Shown here piece by piece: positions 61,461 through 64,000 of a stretch of DNA of 64,000 nt; position 1 is the stretch's first letter; each line of letters starts with the position of its first letter. The notes under the pieces were generated by a model, which saw only the letters and a list, made by a program, of their open reading frames with translations, was not told where the DNA came from and did not search any database. This DNA is from Anthoceros angustus (lineage: Eukaryota; Streptophyta; Anthocerotopsida; Anthocerotales; Anthocerotaceae), in contig MU008185.1 in the NCBI GenBank assembly GCA_010909165.1, positions 434,001 to 498,000 on the forward strand, written 5' to 3'. The translations under genes were made by a program, and so were the position numbers.

Positions 61461-64000
61461 CAAACCAGGTGGTGGCAGGTGTAGCATTGATGGGTTTGGC
61501 GGATGGCTCCTATGTTTTCTGACACAAGAAGCGGGGATTATTTGTACCACTTTGCTATTCCTCATGAAGTTGTCAAGGGGAAATCGATTGGGGACGAATT
61601 CTCTTGACAAGTTGTGTGAAGAGAGGTTGAACTGATTTCTCCTACCTCGGCCCTCTCTAATTTCACCATTTCGGTCCATCTTTGTGCATGCTAAGCGCTG
61701 CCGGTAGAAATTGTGGCCTCCTTCACATGTGGAAGTTAGGGAGGTGAAGTGGAAGGCGGAGGAGCCCAAGGAGGAAATCGGGAGAATCGGACGGTGGAGT
61801 CAGGTGGCGGCAGGTTCGAGAGAAGGAAATTTCCACCGGCAAAGAGGAAGGCCGGGGTGACGGGCCTCGAAAAGGTGAAGGTGGGCCTTGCCTCGAGCGG
61901 CCGCTGGAGGAAGCGAAAATGAAAAACAAGTTGAGGTGGCGGAAGAAGAGGCGCATCCGAGAAGACAATTTCTTGACACGGATGCGAGATGATGAACCAA
62001 CCGGAGGATTAGGGCGACCTCGAGCGGACCCCTCCTCGGCATGGGAAGAGATTTTCAAGGGGACTCCAGCAGCAGGTGGATGCACGAATTGGTGAGTGCG
62101 CACCTTGTTGGAAGGAAAGTGCTCGGCGGGGGATGGCGTGCTGCGGGGCCGCCAGGTGGATTTGCGAGGCGGCACATCGATGATCGGGGCCCAAGCGGTT
62201 GTTAGATCAAGCGGCCTTGGCTCTCACATGGCTCGGTGTGCAAGGCGGCGGGAGGAAGTGGTGAAGGCCGGGTTTGTGAAGAGGAGGCGCAAGCAGCTGG
62301 AAGACAAGCGGGACCTAGAAATAAGGGCCAAGATTCAGGAGGATTTGTGCGGGGCTCGGAGAAGTTGCGAGCCATGGAGTCGGTGAGCGCTCATGGCTCA
62401 AATTAAGGATGCCAAGACAAACCGGGAGATGCGGGGAGTTGTTGCGAGCCGAGGCGAGGCGGCCTGTGGAGGCCCATAAGGCCCAGCGGAGCACGTATAA
62501 GCAGGGATGAGGCACGTGGCCGAGCCGAGAAAGGACAAGGAAGGCGACAACCGAGGTGGCAGGACCTACGGGGTTCGAGCAGGGCGGCGTCGTGGAGTCC
62601 ACTACGCGTGGTAGTGGGGCACTCTGCGGGCAACTCAGGCGGCCATGGGCGGCGGCGGCGGCAGGGGCAGCGGCACCCCGCGAGGACATGGACCCAGCAA
62701 CCGGTGTAGCCTACGGGAGGAGGGGTAAGCACCTCGGCTGAGGAGGTCCTATTGTTGCGGCATGGATGAGGAAACTTATGTTCTGGTCTATATGTGAATG
62801 GGGCAGCGTAACTTCACCCTCCATGTCGTGTGGAAATAGGAGGGATCGGGGCCTACCTCAAGTGAGGACCGAGTGCATACTTCTACCACTGCGCCCTGAG
62901 TGTGAGGGTTGGCCCCTAATGCGGAGGCGACTTTGGAGGAGTTAAGTGAGGAGGAGGTCCGAGCTTGGGTGGACGAGGAAGCATCCTCGGCAATAGGCGG
63001 CAAGCGGAAGAAGCTCAGGCGGTATGCCCTCAAATTAGGGCGTCAGTGAGCGGTGAGGTGGAAGTATTGTGGGAAAACAGTCGGATCGGTGGCGTGGCGG
63101 GAGGGCTCGTGGCGGCGGGACGAAGGCCAGGCGGACAAGTCGGGGAGGCGGCGAGATAGCGTGGCAAATAGGTGATAGCATCCTAGGAATGGAATTTGGT
63201 TAGGATGCCACATCGACCTAAGATCGCTCGAATTGTGGCGCGTCCCTTCACGATAGCATCTTAGGACCTAAATGAAAATCGGATATGTATAAGAGGCGAA
63301 TTATGCCCTCACGTGATAATTTGGTTGAGATCCCCACTGCGGCTGGTTGGACGTCCAATTAGCGGAGGCGGGGTGTGCGAGGCAGCTCCTAGGATGGTCG
63401 AGAGCTTGCTCATGGTGGAGGAGGAAGGGCGATGGCTTCTTGACACAAGGGAGGAACCAAGGGATTGGCGGGCGGGGTGCTGGAGCTTGCTCGTGCGCTG
63501 CTATGTCAGGGTTCTTCTTCTTCTTTTCCTGTTGGTTGTGTTTTGAAAGTGTGCGTGAGTGGATGCACGAGGCGGGCGAGAGAGAGAGGAGGCGGATCGG
63601 GTGAAGGAGATTAAGTCTTGTCTGCGATCACGAGGTGCTAAATCGTGAGTGAGGAGGAAGAGAGAATAGGTGGAGGGTTGGTCGGGATGCGTGAAATCGA
63701 ATTGGGTGGTCTTTGTTTTGAAGGAAGTGCGCATGGGAGCAGTGTTTCTGGAGGAAATAAGCGGTGTGGCGCCTTGTGTGTGTGTGTGCATGTGTGTGGA
63801 TTGAGTGTGGGGAGGCCTAGGAATTTCGATTATCGAAAGTGGGCATAGTGTGGGGTGAGTAACATCCGGACTACGGGTGGAGCCAACCCGTGCAGATCGG
63901 AAATGAGCCGAATCGATCACTAGGGTTTGGTGTGGGACCCACCTCGGTAGTCGTAACAACTACCTGGTAGTGGTGCGGACTACCGCAGGTAGCGAGCAGG
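61461..64000. other. Purine- and GC-rich terminal region, no gene recognised
   Basis: Plus-strand G/A-rich DNA with many frames of 60-150 codons, mostly Gly, Arg and Glu in composition and not supported by any domain. Phrases such as RKLMFWSICEWG (62,768) and FVKRRRKQLEDKRDLEIRAK (62,271) could be retroelement remnants. A (TG)n run lies at 63,775-63,800. Confidence 0.4.

Overview
This is nuclear DNA from a land plant whose sperm swim, most likely a seed-free plant (lycophyte, fern or bryophyte). Genes have many short introns, mostly 60-400 bp with GT..AG ends. There is a decayed plant-type PPR gene and a tonoplast monosaccharide transporter. There is also a full intraflagellar-transport gene (IFT70/TTC30), and seed plants without motile sperm lack IFT genes. 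I cannot name the species.

Layout: 1-1,855 PPR pseudogene (-); 2,434-3,870 transcription repressor NC2-alpha (+); 3,871-7,779 repeat-rich spacer with a 31-bp hairpin minisatellite; 7,780-12,520 USP-like/kinase protein (-); 15,036-17,300 mitochondrial PPR-like helical protein (-); 18,172-21,949 LINE-type reverse-transcriptase relics inside a 1.5-kb tandem duplication; 22,233-24,808 plastid-targeted adenylosuccinate lyase (+); 25,367-25,947 small secreted peptide precursor (+); 26,302-28,654 RBM41-like RNA-binding protein (-), divergent from IFT70 at 28,874-32,809 (+); 33,590-34,618 membrane RING protein (+); 35,006-37,294 Raf-like kinase (-); 38,051-40,757 tonoplast monosaccharide transporter (-) with one apparent frameshift; 41,222-44,732 a 1.75-kb tandem duplication without genes; 44,928-49,640 dymeclin (-); 49,641-64,000 transposon- and repeat-dominated, including a CACTA-like element of about 2.8 kb, purine-only tracts, LINE relics and a third 1.8-kb tandem duplication.

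The genes do not form one pathway. They are housekeeping or cell-biological genes typical of a gene-dense plant segment: transcription, purine synthesis, splicing, cilia, Golgi, vacuolar sugar transport and signalling kinases. For NC2-alpha, the USP/kinase, the PPR-like gene, adenylosuccinate lyase, RBM41, the RING gene and the Raf-like kinase, I rebuilt the exons by hand from splice signals, and the reading phase closes at every junction. IFT70 also closes, with two boundaries ambiguous. Dymeclin closes in the terminal exons that were checked. The transporter needs a one-base frame correction.

The points most worth a second look are: three independent tandem duplications whose copies seem to differ mainly by small indels; a 64-bp tandem duplication that copies the last 3' splice site of IFT70; a secreted peptide with a PSY-like DY...N tail; a CACTA-like TIR pair enclosing long purine-only arrays; and the transporter frameshift.
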